DNA from: Ruminiclostridium papyrosolvens DSM 2782
Lineage (GTDB): Bacteria > Bacillota > Clostridia > Acetivibrionales > DSM-1351
Length of the DNA: 64,000 nucleotides
Direction of reading: 5' to 3'
NCBI RefSeq assembly: GCF_029318685.1
Contig: NZ_CP119677.1
Coordinates: forward strand, 558,001 to 622,000
Shown here piece after piece: positions 34,089-43,310 of the stretch. The notes below the pieces were generated by a model. That model saw nothing but the letters and a program-made list of their open reading frames with translations, was not told the DNA's origin and did no database searches. Every line of letters starts with the position of its first letter. Position 1 is the stretch's first letter. The position numbers and the translations under genes are program-made.

Positions 34089-36638
34089 TTGGCTGGAAGA
34101 ACAATAAAGGGAATAACCGTTGAAATCGGAGGCAACACGGGGCCATTGAATAAAGCCCTTGGTGACGTAAATAAGACAGGCAGGGATTTACAAAATGAGT
34201 TAAAACAGGTTGAAAAGCTTTTAAAACTTGACCCTACAAATACTGAACTCTTGGCTCAAAAGCAAAAACTACTTGCAGAATCTGTTGATAATACTTCAAA
34301 CAAATTGAATGCTTTAAAAGAGGCTGAAAAACAGGTGCAGGAACAAGTTAAGCAGGGGAAGGTATCTGAAGAGCAATATAGAGCTTTTCAACGTGAGATT
34401 ATTAAAACCGAAACTGAATTAAATGAGTTAAAAAGTCAAGCCAGCAATACAAGTACTGAAGTCAAAACACTAGGTACGAATATTGAAAAAACAGGCGAAA
34501 GTACGAATGACTTAAGTAATAAAGTAGCTGTCGGCACAGAAGCAGTAGCAAAATTAGGTTTAGCAGCAGGTGCAGCTGCTGTTGGATTAGGAGTTAAAGC
34601 TCTTAACAGTGCAAATGATTTTACAGGTGCAGTAAACAATATTATTACACAGACTGGATTAGCTGATGATGAAACAACAAAATTCAGTGATACTTTAAAA
34701 AATATATATGCTAATAATTTCGGTGAAAGCTATGAAGATATAGCATCTGCTATGTCTTCAATTAATCAACAGACTGGATTAACAGGTGAATCCCTTGAAA
34801 CAACAACTACAAATGCAATAATGTTACGTGATACTTTTAAGTTTGAAGTAAATGAAAGTATACGATCTGCACAAATGCTAGTTAAGCAATTTGGACTGGA
34901 CAGTGAAACTGCTTATAACCTGATAGCCCAAGGTGCCCAGAATGGATTAGATAAAAATGGTGACTTGCTTGACACGGTAAACGAGTATTCGGTTCAGTTT
35001 AAACAGCTTGGGTTTAATGCAGAAGAAATGTTTAACATGCTGGCAAACGGAGCAGCTGCAGGAACATGGAGTGTTGATAAGCTTGGTGATGCTGTCAAGG
35101 AATTCGGTGTCCGTGCAAAAGATGGTTCAGAGACAACAACGAAAGCTTTTTCTGATTTAGGGTTAGATGTTGAAAAGGTTAGTTCAGATTTTGCGAATGG
35201 TGGTGAAAAAGGGAAAGCTGCCTTTGAACTTGTTACATCAAAATTGTTAGAAATGAAAGACCCTTTAGTACAAAATCAAATTGGAGTATCTCTGTTTGGA
35301 ACAATGTGGGAGGATTTAGGGGCTAAAGGTATTGAGGCCCTTACATCAACAGAGGGTAAAATACATAGTACCACTGATGCATTAGCTAAAATTAATGAGA
35401 TACAATATGATACACCACTTGAAGCATTAAAAGGATTAGGCAGAACAATTGAAACTGATGTGATAGTACCCATCGGTGAAAAATTAATGCCTAAGATGAA
35501 AGAAGTAATTGTAAAACTTCAATCGCCAGAAGCCAAAGAAGCCATAAGTAACATATCAGAAATGGTATCTAAACTAATAAGTTTTATATTAGACAATAGC
35601 GCTTCAATAATTAGTGCTATTGCAGGTATAGGTGCAGGGTTTATCGCATGGAATGTGGCTAGTATGGTAATGGGAGTTGTGGAAGCAATCAAAGCATTTA
35701 AGGCGGCAAACGAGGGGGCAACAATAGCACAATGGGCAATTAATGCTGCACAAAGTGCCAATCCTATAGGAATTATTGTAATGCTTATTGCAGGCTTAGT
35801 CACGGCAATAATAACCCTCTGGCACACAAATGAAGGCTTTAGGGATGCAATCATAGGAATATGGGACAAGATAAAAAGTGCCGTGTCTACAGCCGTTGAA
35901 AAAGTGAAAAGTATTTTTAATACGGTAATTGAATTTATAAAAAATAACTGGCAAGGGCTGCTATTAATGATAGTGAATCCTTTTGCAGGAGCTTTTAAAC
36001 TACTCTATGACAATTGTGACGGTTTCAAAAACTTTGTGGACGGTTTTATCAATAATGTTGTTAAATTTTTCAAAGGACTACCGGGCAAGGTGTGGAATGC
36101 AATAATCGGAATTAAGGATAAATTTAATAATCTCAAATCAGAACTTATCAATTGGGCTAATAATAACCTGCCTTCTTTTATAGCAAAATTTGTTGGGTTC
36201 ATGTTGGAGCTGCCAAACAAAATGGTCAATATAGGAAAGAACATTGTTGAAGGAATATGGAACGGCATGACGGGTGCAGTAGGGTGGTTAAAAGATAAAA
36301 TATCCGGTTTTGTAGGTGGAATTGTTGACACTATAAAGGACAAGCTAAGTATACATTCCCCTTCACGTGTATTGGCTGACGAGGTAGGTAAATACATGGC
36401 TCAGGGAATTGGTGTGGGCTTCGAAGCAGAAATGGGAAGTGTATCGTCAAACATGGCAAAGGCAATACCTGTTAACAAACATGATTATATAATGGGCAAC
36501 AACAGTTCATCCAGTGGGACTGGTCATTCAGGAGATTACAACCAAACTGTTAATATTTACAGTCCTACACCGTTAACACCGTCCGAGGTTGCAAGGCAAA
36601 CCAGAAATGCTTCAAGGCGTTTAGTTTTGGGGGTGTAA
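34089..36638 (+). CDS. Tail tape measure protein
   Basis: About 849 residues from TTG at 34089, chosen since GGAGGG (34077-34082) is 6 nt before it; the ATG at 34083 is too close. A long coiled coil (30-130) is followed by the TP901-type core, and a hydrophobic segment (about 500-580) with helices follows. The C-terminus LSIHSPSRVLADEVGKYMAQGI is typical. It sets tail length and chaperones the tube. It is intact, but the following distal tail genes are deleted. Confidence 0.92.
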   Translation: MAGRTIKGITVEIGGNTGPLNKALGDVNKTGRDLQNELKQVEKLLKLDPTNTELLAQKQKLLAESVDNTSNKLNALKEAEKQVQEQVKQGKVSEEQYRAFQREIIKTETELNELKSQASNTSTEVKTLGTNIEKTGESTNDLSNKVAVGTEAVAKLGLAAGAAAVGLGVKALNSANDFTGAVNNIITQTGLADDETTKFSDTLKNIYANNFGESYEDIASAMSSINQQTGLTGESLETTTTNAIMLRDTFKFEVNESIRSAQMLVKQFGLDSETAYNLIAQGAQNGLDKNGDLLDTVNEYSVQFKQLGFNAEEMFNMLANGAAAGTWSVDKLGDAVKEFGVRAKDGSETTTKAFSDLGLDVEKVSSDFANGGEKGKAAFELVTSKLLEMKDPLVQNQIGVSLFGTMWEDLGAKGIEALTSTEGKIHSTTDALAKINEIQYDTPLEALKGLGRTIETDVIVPIGEKLMPKMKEVIVKLQSPEAKEAISNISEMVSKLISFILDNSASIISAIAGIGAGFIAWNVASMVMGVVEAIKAFKAANEGATIAQWAINAAQSANPIGIIVMLIAGLVTAIITLWHTNEGFRDAIIGIWDKIKSAVSTAVEKVKSIFNTVIEFIKNNWQGLLLMIVNPFAGAFKLLYDNCDGFKNFVDGFINNVVKFFKGLPGKVWNAIIGIKDKFNNLKSELINWANNNLPSFIAKFVGFMLELPNKMVNIGKNIVEGIWNGMTGAVGWLKDKISGFVGGIVDTIKDKLSIHSPSRVLADEVGKYMAQGIGVGFEAEMGSVSSNMAKAIPVNKHDYIMGNNSSSSGTGHSGDYNQTVNIYSPTPLTPSEVARQTRNASRRLVLGV

Positions 36639-36812
36639 AATGCCAAAGATATTAACATATATATTGTTACCTGTAGGAACCGAGCATGGAACAAAGCCAT
36701 TGATGTTCGCATAACTGAAATCGAAGAAGTATATGAAAAAGGTATTATAACACTAACGCCTACTTTCGGGAGTCCACTTCCGGAATTGAAGGATATTTTG
36801 AAGGGGGAATAA
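36639..36812 (+). pseudogene. Fusion scar: start of distal tail gene joined to the end of a Gp37-like tail protein
   Basis: An ATG at 36640 starts MPKILTYIL after the tape measure but stops after 24 codons. Another frame (36639-36812) encodes a C-terminus (WNKAIDVRITEIEEVYEK ... TFGSPLPELKDILKG) like that of siphovirus Gp37/ReqiPepy6-type tail proteins. The upstream 90% of that gene and the whole Dit gene are missing, so several kilobases were deleted at about 36655. No intact Dit/Tal gene is present in the prophage. Confidence 0.68.
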
Positions 36813-36815
36813 ACA

Positions 36816-38225
36816 GTGCAGAAAAGTAGTTTTTTTAACAGTATAAACGGGGACAGAAAATACAATGCCTCCGATTATGCTGCATATTTCGGGAGCTTTA
36901 TCGGAAACGGAGTATATCCAAATCCGGGTAACAATCTAGCCGTGACAGCTTCAGGTGGAATGAATATATCAGTCGCTGCAGGAAAAGCATGGATAAATGG
37001 ATATTACTATGAAAATACCGGTACATTCAATATGTCAATAGATCCAGCTGACGGAGTATTAAAGAGAATTGACAGAATTGTATTAAGGCTGGATCATCTG
37101 AATAGGCAAATTGCTTTATCAGTTTTGAAAGGCACTCCTGCCAGTACCCCGACAGCATCGTTATTAACAAGAACCTCAGACATATACGAACTTGGTATAG
37201 CTGACATATTAATTAATAATGGAGACACAGGAGTTAATCAGGCACATATAACAGATTTACGTTTCAATGCAACCTTGTGTGGCACAGTGTCAGGAGTTGT
37301 AGAGCAAATAGATACTACAGGCCTTTTCGCTCAATACGATTCAGCCTTTAATGATTGGTTTAAACAGGCACAAAATACGTTAAGTGGTGATGTGGCTGGT
37401 AATATATTAAATCAAATAAATACTCATAAGTCGGAAAGTATCTACCAATTAGCAGGAGGTACAGCAACAGCTATAACACTCACAATTAGAGAAACATTAG
37501 AAAATGGGGTACCTATTAATTTTATTGCAAGTGCAAATAATAGTGGCGCTGATACAACTATAAATGGTAAGCCATTGTACAAACCAAACGCTACCATTGC
37601 TCCAACACTAACAGCAGGAAGGGCTTATACAGTTTGGTATAACTTAACTAGTAGCTGTTTTTTTATCAAGGCTAGTGCCACAGGTACAACAACCTCTGGT
37701 AAGGTACTAGCAGGAGAAACATATAGTACAGAGGTAGACACAGACCAAGTTGGTACAATTACAAATAATGGAGCAGTTACTATTACTCCAAGTCTAGTAG
37801 AACAAGTAATTGCAGAAGGATACCATAATGGAGGTGGAAAGGTTGAAGCTATAAAATTAATTGCAGGTGATATTTTAATAGGAGACAATAGTAATACAGG
37901 AAGTACAACTAGTACAGCATATACAAAAGTGAGAGAAATTACTACATCATTATTAGGGGGTACTATTAGAGTTAAATTCAATTTATCGTCAGGTTCATCA
38001 TCAGGTTCAATTACAGCATACGGTCGTATATATGTTAATGGCGTCGCTGTTGGCATAGAACGTACTGTGAATGGACTTACACCAATAACATTTACTGAAG
38101 ACATATCAATATATGTAGGGGATAAAATTCAGATATATACAAAATCATCAAATTCATCTTATGGTTCAAATGTTTCTGGTTTTAAATTATATATAGCTAC
38201 TGTAAGTTGTTCAAATACTTTATAA
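36816..38225 (+). CDS. Baseplate upper/tail fibre-like receptor-binding protein
   Basis: 469 residues from a GTG at 36816. The N-terminus (NSINGDRKYNASDYAAYFGSF) and the AGKAWINGYYYEN segment are typical of phage baseplate proteins. The C-terminal part is beta-rich and Ser/Thr-rich, likely a receptor-binding region. No proteolytic motif. It survived the deletion next door. Confidence 0.8.
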   Translation: MQKSSFFNSINGDRKYNASDYAAYFGSFIGNGVYPNPGNNLAVTASGGMNISVAAGKAWINGYYYENTGTFNMSIDPADGVLKRIDRIVLRLDHLNRQIALSVLKGTPASTPTASLLTRTSDIYELGIADILINNGDTGVNQAHITDLRFNATLCGTVSGVVEQIDTTGLFAQYDSAFNDWFKQAQNTLSGDVAGNILNQINTHKSESIYQLAGGTATAITLTIRETLENGVPINFIASANNSGADTTINGKPLYKPNATIAPTLTAGRAYTVWYNLTSSCFFIKASATGTTTSGKVLAGETYSTEVDTDQVGTITNNGAVTITPSLVEQVIAEGYHNGGGKVEAIKLIAGDILIGDNSNTGSTTSTAYTKVREITTSLLGGTIRVKFNLSSGSSSGSITAYGRIYVNGVAVGIERTVNGLTPITFTEDISIYVGDKIQIYTKSSNSSYGSNVSGFKLYIATVSCSNTL

Positions 38226-38242
38226 GTTAATGGGGGTATTAT

Positions 38243-38506
38243 ATGATTATTATAAAATATACAACAGAGGAAGAAAGACAGCAAATTATTTCTGACAGAA
38301 CAAGTCAAGGATGCACATTAATTGAAGTCCAGAATATAACAGAAGGTAATTTTCTTGGATTTTTAGAACCTAATGAAACTTTACCTGAAAATGCTAAAAC
38401 TGAGACTCAAAAATTACAGGATATGATTGACACGCTGATAATGGACAATTTAAATATGCAGGCACAAATAGACACTTTGATTACATCAAATTTACAGGAG
38501 GTATAA
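38243..38506 (+). CDS. Small phage tail-associated protein with coiled coil
   Basis: 87 residues. The end (about 55-85) is a heptad-like helix (LQDMIDTLIMDNLNMQAQIDTL). It lies between the fibre gene and an XkdX-type gene and may help fibre assembly. No known family certain. Confidence 0.6.
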   Translation: MIIIKYTTEEERQQIISDRTSQGCTLIEVQNITEGNFLGFLEPNETLPENAKTETQKLQDMIDTLIMDNLNMQAQIDTLITSNLQEV

Positions 38507-38508
38507 GC

Positions 38509-38625
38509 ATGTTTGAAAGGTTGAATTATTTATACAGTATAGAAAAGGTAACAGCAGAACAACTGGATATTGCGGTATCAAAGGGATGGATAACCGCCGA
38601 GGGAAAAATGAAGATAATAGGATAA
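38509..38625 (+). CDS. XkdX-like small phage protein
   Basis: 38 residues, ATG at 38509 with AGGAGG before it. The sequence MFERLNYLYSIEKVTAEQL and the later KGWITAEGKMKIIG follow the XkdX pattern. Function unknown; regularly found before the holin. Confidence 0.75.
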   Translation: MFERLNYLYSIEKVTAEQLDIAVSKGWITAEGKMKIIG

Positions 38626-38636
38626 TATCACGACCT

Positions 38637-38667
38637 AAAAGGGAGTCATTTATTTGGCTCTCTTTTT
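38637..38667 (+). terminator. Terminator before the lysis genes
   Basis: GGGAGTC and GGCTCTC stem (with one G-T pair at two places), followed by TTTTT. Confidence 0.7.
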
Positions 38668-38700
38668 GTTTTACAAAAATACATCGGGGAGGACAAATAT

Positions 38701-39105
38701 ATGTGTAAATTCAGCATAAATACTTTAGTAGCATTGGTTGCAACAATTTTTACATGGCTTTTTGGTACTTGGGACTTAGCTATATCGGTACTAGTTACTT
38801 TCATAGTACTTGATTATTGTACAGGGCTTATTAAAGGATATGTACTAAAGAAACTCAGCAGCGATATTGGGCTAAAAGGACTGGCCCGTAAAGCAGTAAT
38901 ATTTATCGTCTTGATTGTAGCTGTTTCACTAGACAGGCTTTCAGGAAGCGGACAATGGGTATTCAGAACTTTAGTCTGTTATTTTTATATTGCCAATGAA
39001 GGGTTAAGCATTATTGAAAACTGTGCTCAACTGGGATTGCCAATACCACAAAAAATAAAAGAAGCCCTAATTCAATTGAAGGAAGGAGGAAAGAAAAGTG
39101 AATAG
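38701..39105 (+). CDS. Phage holin (toxin secretion/lysis family)
   Basis: 134 residues with three to four hydrophobic segments and the motif VTFIVLDYCTGLIKGY followed by GLARKAVIFIVLIVAV typical of phage holin family 4. It forms membrane holes that release the endolysin. It overlaps the endolysin gene by 8 bp. Confidence 0.9.
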   Translation: MCKFSINTLVALVATIFTWLFGTWDLAISVLVTFIVLDYCTGLIKGYVLKKLSSDIGLKGLARKAVIFIVLIVAVSLDRLSGSGQWVFRTLVCYFYIANEGLSIIENCAQLGLPIPQKIKEALIQLKEGGKKSE

Positions 39106-39796
39106 TGTTAACTTTAAATACCAGGATGAAACAGCAGTGTATCCAAAGCTGATTAATGCAGTAAATATTTTGTGTGCTACAAAGGGTAAAAGTTGCATCT
39201 GCACCTCTGGTTACAGGAGTATGGAAAAACAAAAAATTGTAAATGCACAATCTTTACAATGTCATAAAGGAGCATACCAAAAACCAGACGGGTCAGTTTG
39301 GACAAGTGATGGCAAGTGTTGGGCTGCTGCTTACGGTAAATCAAATCATTGCTATTGCATAGCCATGGATATAACAGATAGTTGGTTTCAGGCCATTAAT
39401 AATGCCGAATTAAAAAAGTATGACCTTGTTAAACCAATGAGCTATGAGCCATGGCATATACAGCTGCTTGAACATAACGGATTGAGCCAGAAACAAAAGG
39501 AAGCAATCAGGGACAGTGTACTTAAGGGGGTAAATGAAGAAATGGAAGTAAAAGAATTTCAGTCAATGACCGGATTGACCGCAGACGGAGTGATAGGTCC
39601 TAAAACAAAAGACAAGGCCAAAGAGATTTTAAGGGTTTGCCAGAATATCCTTGGGAATGATTATAGCACTGCCAAGGAGGTTATCATGGCTACTCAATCC
39701 AGCCCGGTCATGTGGCTAGGACTGCTTAAAACAGTAAAATACTTTGACAGTTTCATTATGAATATTGTGAAAAAAATGGGGGGAGCTAGATTATGA
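39098..39796 (+). CDS. Endolysin: VanY/D-Ala-D-Ala-type peptidase with C-terminal peptidoglycan-binding domain
   Basis: 232 residues from GTG at 39098 with GGAGG upstream. The metal peptidase core has SGYRS, KSNHCYCIAMD (metal-binding SxHxxxxxxD) and EPWHIQL (last His). Usual glycines in GYG are replaced by Cys (CYC). Residues about 148-180 are a peptidoglycan-binding repeat (VKEFQSMTGLTADGVIGPKT). The protein has unusually many Cys for a clostridial cytosolic protein. It is followed by a small membrane gene that overlaps its stop. Confidence 0.85.
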   Translation: MNSVNFKYQDETAVYPKLINAVNILCATKGKSCICTSGYRSMEKQKIVNAQSLQCHKGAYQKPDGSVWTSDGKCWAAAYGKSNHCYCIAMDITDSWFQAINNAELKKYDLVKPMSYEPWHIQLLEHNGLSQKQKEAIRDSVLKGVNEEMEVKEFQSMTGLTADGVIGPKTKDKAKEILRVCQNILGNDYSTAKEVIMATQSSPVMWLGLLKTVKYFDSFIMNIVKKMGGARL

Positions 39797-39921
39797 AGGA
39801 AAAAATTGCAAAACTTATCGACGTAAAGACGATTGTAACTATTGCTTTGGTAGGAGCGGTGATAGTGTTTACAGCTAATAGCAAAATTGCCCTCAGAGAT
39901 TTCCCTCTGAGGGCAAAATAA
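39793..39921 (+). CDS. 42-residue single-helix phage membrane protein
   Basis: ATG at 39793 overlaps the endolysin stop (ATGA). One hydrophobic helix (about 13-28: TIVTIALVGAVIVFTA) is flanked by charged ends. A second holin or spanin-like role is possible. Its last codons form half of a terminator hairpin. Confidence 0.6.
   Translation: MKEKIAKLIDVKTIVTIALVGAVIVFTANSKIALRDFPLRAK
39881..39916 (-). terminator. Hairpin terminator for the secreted-protein gene
   Basis: TTGCCCTCAGAG and CTCTGAGGGCAA make a 12-bp stem; on the minus strand it is followed by TTTT. It lies inside the end of the small phage gene and may act on both strands. Confidence 0.6.
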
Positions 39922-39961
39922 TATCAAAAGCGTAAGCTTCTCGCTTTATTTATTATACTAA

Positions 39962-40465
39962 CTAGGTCCTACGATAAGTAAGCGAATAATTGTATGTAGA
40001 AGAATAGGATGAGTCATGGGAGTGTACTCTTATATATGCCTTTTCACCTGGATTAAGTATGAAATATGTTGAATCCCTTTGACTTATCCCGTTGTCTTCA
40101 ATGTTTTTATTAAGATACGAGATTTGTTTAGTCTCGTTATAAATTACAACCTGCATATCAACATTTGCACTAACGGGGGATTGCAAAGAAAAAGTATAAA
40201 TGTAAGGTTCGATAGAGCTTGAGGGATTGTATACCATATAAAAATCAGAATCATTTGGACCATCTAGCGGGGTGGAATTTGTAAAAAAATTATTATTAAC
40301 ATCTGTTAGGTTGCAAGCAGTAGCTTCTGTATTAAACTGAAGGGCATCTGCATTTACTAGATTTACACCTGACAATAAAATTGAGACAACTGTCGCTAAA
40401 AGTAAAAGTTTTTTTGGCTTTTTCATTAGAATTCTCCTTTTTGAAATTACATTTTGGTTCTTCAT
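39962..40465 (-). CDS. Secreted protein, possible PPC-like beta-sandwich
   Basis: 154-167 residues. Two ATGs each have a ribosome site (40465: GGAGGTAG; 40426: AAGGAG). The second starts directly with a signal peptide (MKKPKKLLLLATVVSILLSG, cut near VNADA). The mature part is beta-rich (SDFYMVYNPSSS ... LNPGEKAYIRVHS) and recalls PPC/bacterial pre-peptidase domains. It is in the opposite direction to the phage late genes, so it is lysogenic cargo. Function unknown. Confidence 0.65.
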   Translation of the reverse strand: MKNQNVISKRRILMKKPKKLLLLATVVSILLSGVNLVNADALQFNTEATACNLTDVNNNFFTNSTPLDGPNDSDFYMVYNPSSSIEPYIYTFSLQSPVSANVDMQVVIYNETKQISYLNKNIEDNGISQRDSTYFILNPGEKAYIRVHSHDSSYSSTYNYSLTYRRT

Positions 40466-40561
40466 AAACTACCTCCATTTTTGTATTTTATGCTACCATT
40501 TATTTGAAATTATAGTACAAACATACAAATACTGTCAACATAAAATGCAAATTTAAAGTTA

Positions 40562-40846
40562 TTGCAACATAAAAAAACGAGCCGAGCTTTCTTTTATCTG
40601 GATTCGCCATATTACGGAACAGAAAAGTATTATCAGGCTGAATTCAAACCGGAGGATCATGAAAGACTTGCCAAAACCTTGAAAAGTATAAAAGGTAAAT
40701 TCCTGTTATCATACAATGATTGTGAGTATGTAAGGGAACTGTACAAGGACTTTACTATTGAGGAAATTCAGAGGAATCTTAATTTATTGAATAGGTATGA
40801 GGGAAAGGAGAAGACGTATTGTGAGGTGTTGGTGAGGAATTATTGA
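40562..40846 (+). pseudogene. C-terminal remnant of a phage D12-class DNA adenine methylase
   Basis: Encodes FFYLDSPYYGTEKYYQ (motif IV, DPPY as DSPY) and then KGKFLLSYNDCEYVRELY, the C-terminal third of Dam-type methylases. The N-terminal AdoMet-binding part is absent and upstream sequence is unrelated. No ribosome site precedes the fragment. A residue of deletion or replacement at the end of the phage genome. Confidence 0.72.
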
Positions 40847-41013
40847 GTTAATTATTAATAAAATTATATGTAATTGGTTAAATTATACCAAAAATACAGA
40901 AAATACTGAAAAAAATTAAATTTTGTGTTACAAAATTTTACAAATTTTACACATAATATAATGTAAACTTGGAAAAGTACGCGTACACTATTCAAATTAT
41001 AGGAGATGATTTA

Positions 41014-42060
41014 TTGAAATTTAAAAATTTAAAAAGAATTTTAGCATTAACATTAATGGTTACGATGATTAGCAGTAGCATGGTGTTTGCTGAGGAAGGC
41101 AATATTGAATCTACCAAAACCGATGTAAGTTCAAGTTCTAGTCTAAGCGATAAGGAGATAGCAATTAATAATTTGCTTAATGGTGGTTGGACGATGTCTG
41201 AAATTAAAGATTTGATTTCAGATTCTGAATTAACTAAATTCATAAACTTAAAACCGGTTAGAAGTGTTACAAAGTATTTAAAATTGGTTCATAAAAACAA
41301 AGATGTTAAGGAATCTAAAATAAAAAGTAAACAAAGTATACAAAACACTGATACTGATGAAGATGTACAATTTGTTGCGATAAGCGAGGAACAATGTAAA
41401 TTCGAACTTGAACAAATCAAGGCTAATAAGAATAATTGTGATGGCTGTGTTAAACTATCTGACACAATGAGTAACACAGGTATGTTAAACTTAACGCCAT
41501 TAGATGGCAGTAGAGACTCTAATTCATCAGATGGATACCTTACGTACACTATTTCAGCATGGTCTCAAGGTGGTGGTAAATATTTAATAAATTATCGATG
41601 GGAATGGCTAAAAGATCCTTTTTACACAAGTATTGATGTATTTGGTTTAGCACATGACCCGGGGCTTATACGTTCTGTAAAAGATCCAACTACATACGTA
41701 TATAAATATGACTATTTTTTTAATGGATTTGCAACAGAGCATCAAGAGAATAGTCCGGAATCCATGAATCCTGATTCAGGAGGGGTTGTATATTCAACTA
41801 ACCTTAAGGATAGCCAGACCGCAATGGTCGGAACGACTGTTTCCTGGTATGGGCATCATAGGGGATATATGAGTTACTATGTTAATAAGCAAAATCCAGC
41901 TATAAACCATGCATATATTTATGGATGTTACAAGCATCTCCAGAAAACATTAGAACCATCAGTAAGTATTTCATGGCCGATAAGTGCAAGCCTTTCGGTA
42001 ACACCTAGTAGTGATTATGTTACTGAAACGCCAAATGCAGAACTTGATTTTGCTTGCTAA
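41014..42060 (+). CDS. Secreted protein of unknown function
   Basis: About 348 residues. Start TTG at 41014 is supported by AGGAG 8 nt before it; an earlier TTG at 40969 has none. A signal peptide (KNLKRILALTLMVTMISSSM, cut after VFA) leads a long mature chain. It has Cys residues (CDGC and a terminal Cys) and a beta-rich, aromatic second half (YRWEWLKDPFYTSIDVFG). No family recognised. It lies upstream of the HtrA-like protease and the sigma/anti-sigma pair, perhaps one regulon. Confidence 0.6.
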   Translation: MKFKNLKRILALTLMVTMISSSMVFAEEGNIESTKTDVSSSSSLSDKEIAINNLLNGGWTMSEIKDLISDSELTKFINLKPVRSVTKYLKLVHKNKDVKESKIKSKQSIQNTDTDEDVQFVAISEEQCKFELEQIKANKNNCDGCVKLSDTMSNTGMLNLTPLDGSRDSNSSDGYLTYTISAWSQGGGKYLINYRWEWLKDPFYTSIDVFGLAHDPGLIRSVKDPTTYVYKYDYFFNGFATEHQENSPESMNPDSGGVVYSTNLKDSQTAMVGTTVSWYGHHRGYMSYYVNKQNPAINHAYIYGCYKHLQKTLEPSVSISWPISASLSVTPSSDYVTETPNAELDFAC

Positions 42061-42091
42061 TAACTAAATTGTATTGGATATATTTTATGGA

Positions 42092-42127
42092 TAGTAGAGC
42101 TATAACATTTAGCTCTACTATTCATTT
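42092..42127 (+). terminator. Terminator after the secreted-protein gene
   Basis: TAGTAGAGCT and AGCTCTACTA form a 10-bp perfect stem, then a T-rich stretch. Confidence 0.7.
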
Positions 42128-42212
42128 TACAGTATTATAATGCAAAGCGATATAGTTTGGCTATTATGATTTTTCTTTAATTAAACTTATGAACATAATT
42201 TCGGGGGCAAAT

Positions 42213-43232
42213 ATGAATTCTAAAAAGATATTTAATATTGTATTACTTTCAATTAATGTACTACTTCTCATTCTTTGTACGGTTTGTATATGTTATTTCA
42301 CGAAAAGTATACAAACATTATCAGTTACTAATACGAGAGATGTTAATTTTCAAATAAATAAAATAAAGCAATCTGTTGTTAGTATTGTAGCTGGACTTAA
42401 TAAGGATACAGGATTTAGGTCAGGAGATGTTGAAGTTGGTACAGGTTTTGTTTATAAAAGAGGTGGCTATGTAATTACTAATTATCACAATATTAAAGAT
42501 AAGAGTTTTTTTATTATTACCTATGATAATAAAAAATATAGTGCTAATTTGATTTCCGGTGACGATAAGACCGATATAGCAATAGTCAAAGTGGAAGGTA
42601 AACAAGAATTAACACCAGTAAAATTTGGAAATTCTAAAAAATGTAATGTAGGGGACAATGTAGTTGCAATTGGGACTCCACTATCTGTATATTTGAAAGA
42701 TACAGTTGTTACAGGGATTATAAGTGCAACTGATAGAATAGGATTTGGAAATTATAAGTTAATTCAAAGTAATATTGCTTCAAGTCCTGGCTTTAGTGGG
42801 GGGCCGCTTATTAATTCTAACGGAGAGGTAATAGGTGTTAACTCTTTTAAATCAACTGAATTTGGTAGTGAAGGACTTTCATTTTCTATCCCTTCTGAAA
42901 ATGTACTTTTTGCAATTTCCAAATTGGAGGGAGATGGTAAAGTAAAGGTGCCATATATTGGAGTAAATTTTGCCGAAGATAATTTCACAAAGTATGGTAT
43001 ACCAAATGATTCTGGAATTGATATTAAAAGTATAGACCCAAATTCTCCTGCTAAGGAAGCAGGTCTGAAGGAAAAAGATAAAATTTTATCTATTAATAAC
43101 ATAAAAATATCAAACAAAGTTGAGTATAATGAAATACTTAAAGACATAGCAATCGGAAATGTAATTAGTATAAAACTTCTTAGAGATCAAAAAGATTTTG
43201 AAATTAAAATAAAAATTAAAGAATATCGATAA
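42213..43232 (+). CDS. Membrane-anchored HtrA/DegP-like serine protease with PDZ domain
   Basis: 339 residues from the ATG at 42213 (GGGGG 6 nt upstream). An N-terminal membrane helix (about 8-28) leads to a trypsin-like domain. The triad shows in ITNYHNI (His), DKTDIAIVK (Asp) and SPGFSGGPL (Ser; Asn of GNSGGP is Phe). The PDZ domain covers about 250-335 (YIGVNFAEDNF...AGLKEKDKILSINNI). It would act outside the cytoplasm on misfolded or secreted proteins. It sits before a sigma factor/anti-sigma pair, suggesting envelope-stress control. Confidence 0.87.
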   Translation: MNSKKIFNIVLLSINVLLLILCTVCICYFTKSIQTLSVTNTRDVNFQINKIKQSVVSIVAGLNKDTGFRSGDVEVGTGFVYKRGGYVITNYHNIKDKSFFIITYDNKKYSANLISGDDKTDIAIVKVEGKQELTPVKFGNSKKCNVGDNVVAIGTPLSVYLKDTVVTGIISATDRIGFGNYKLIQSNIASSPGFSGGPLINSNGEVIGVNSFKSTEFGSEGLSFSIPSENVLFAISKLEGDGKVKVPYIGVNFAEDNFTKYGIPNDSGIDIKSIDPNSPAKEAGLKEKDKILSINNIKISNKVEYNEILKDIAIGNVISIKLLRDQKDFEIKIKIKEYR

Positions 43233-43310
43233 AAGAAAAAACCTTTTTATCCGCTAGATTGTCTAATTATAATGAGAGGTTAATTCTCTATAAATAAATG
43301 GGAGATATAT

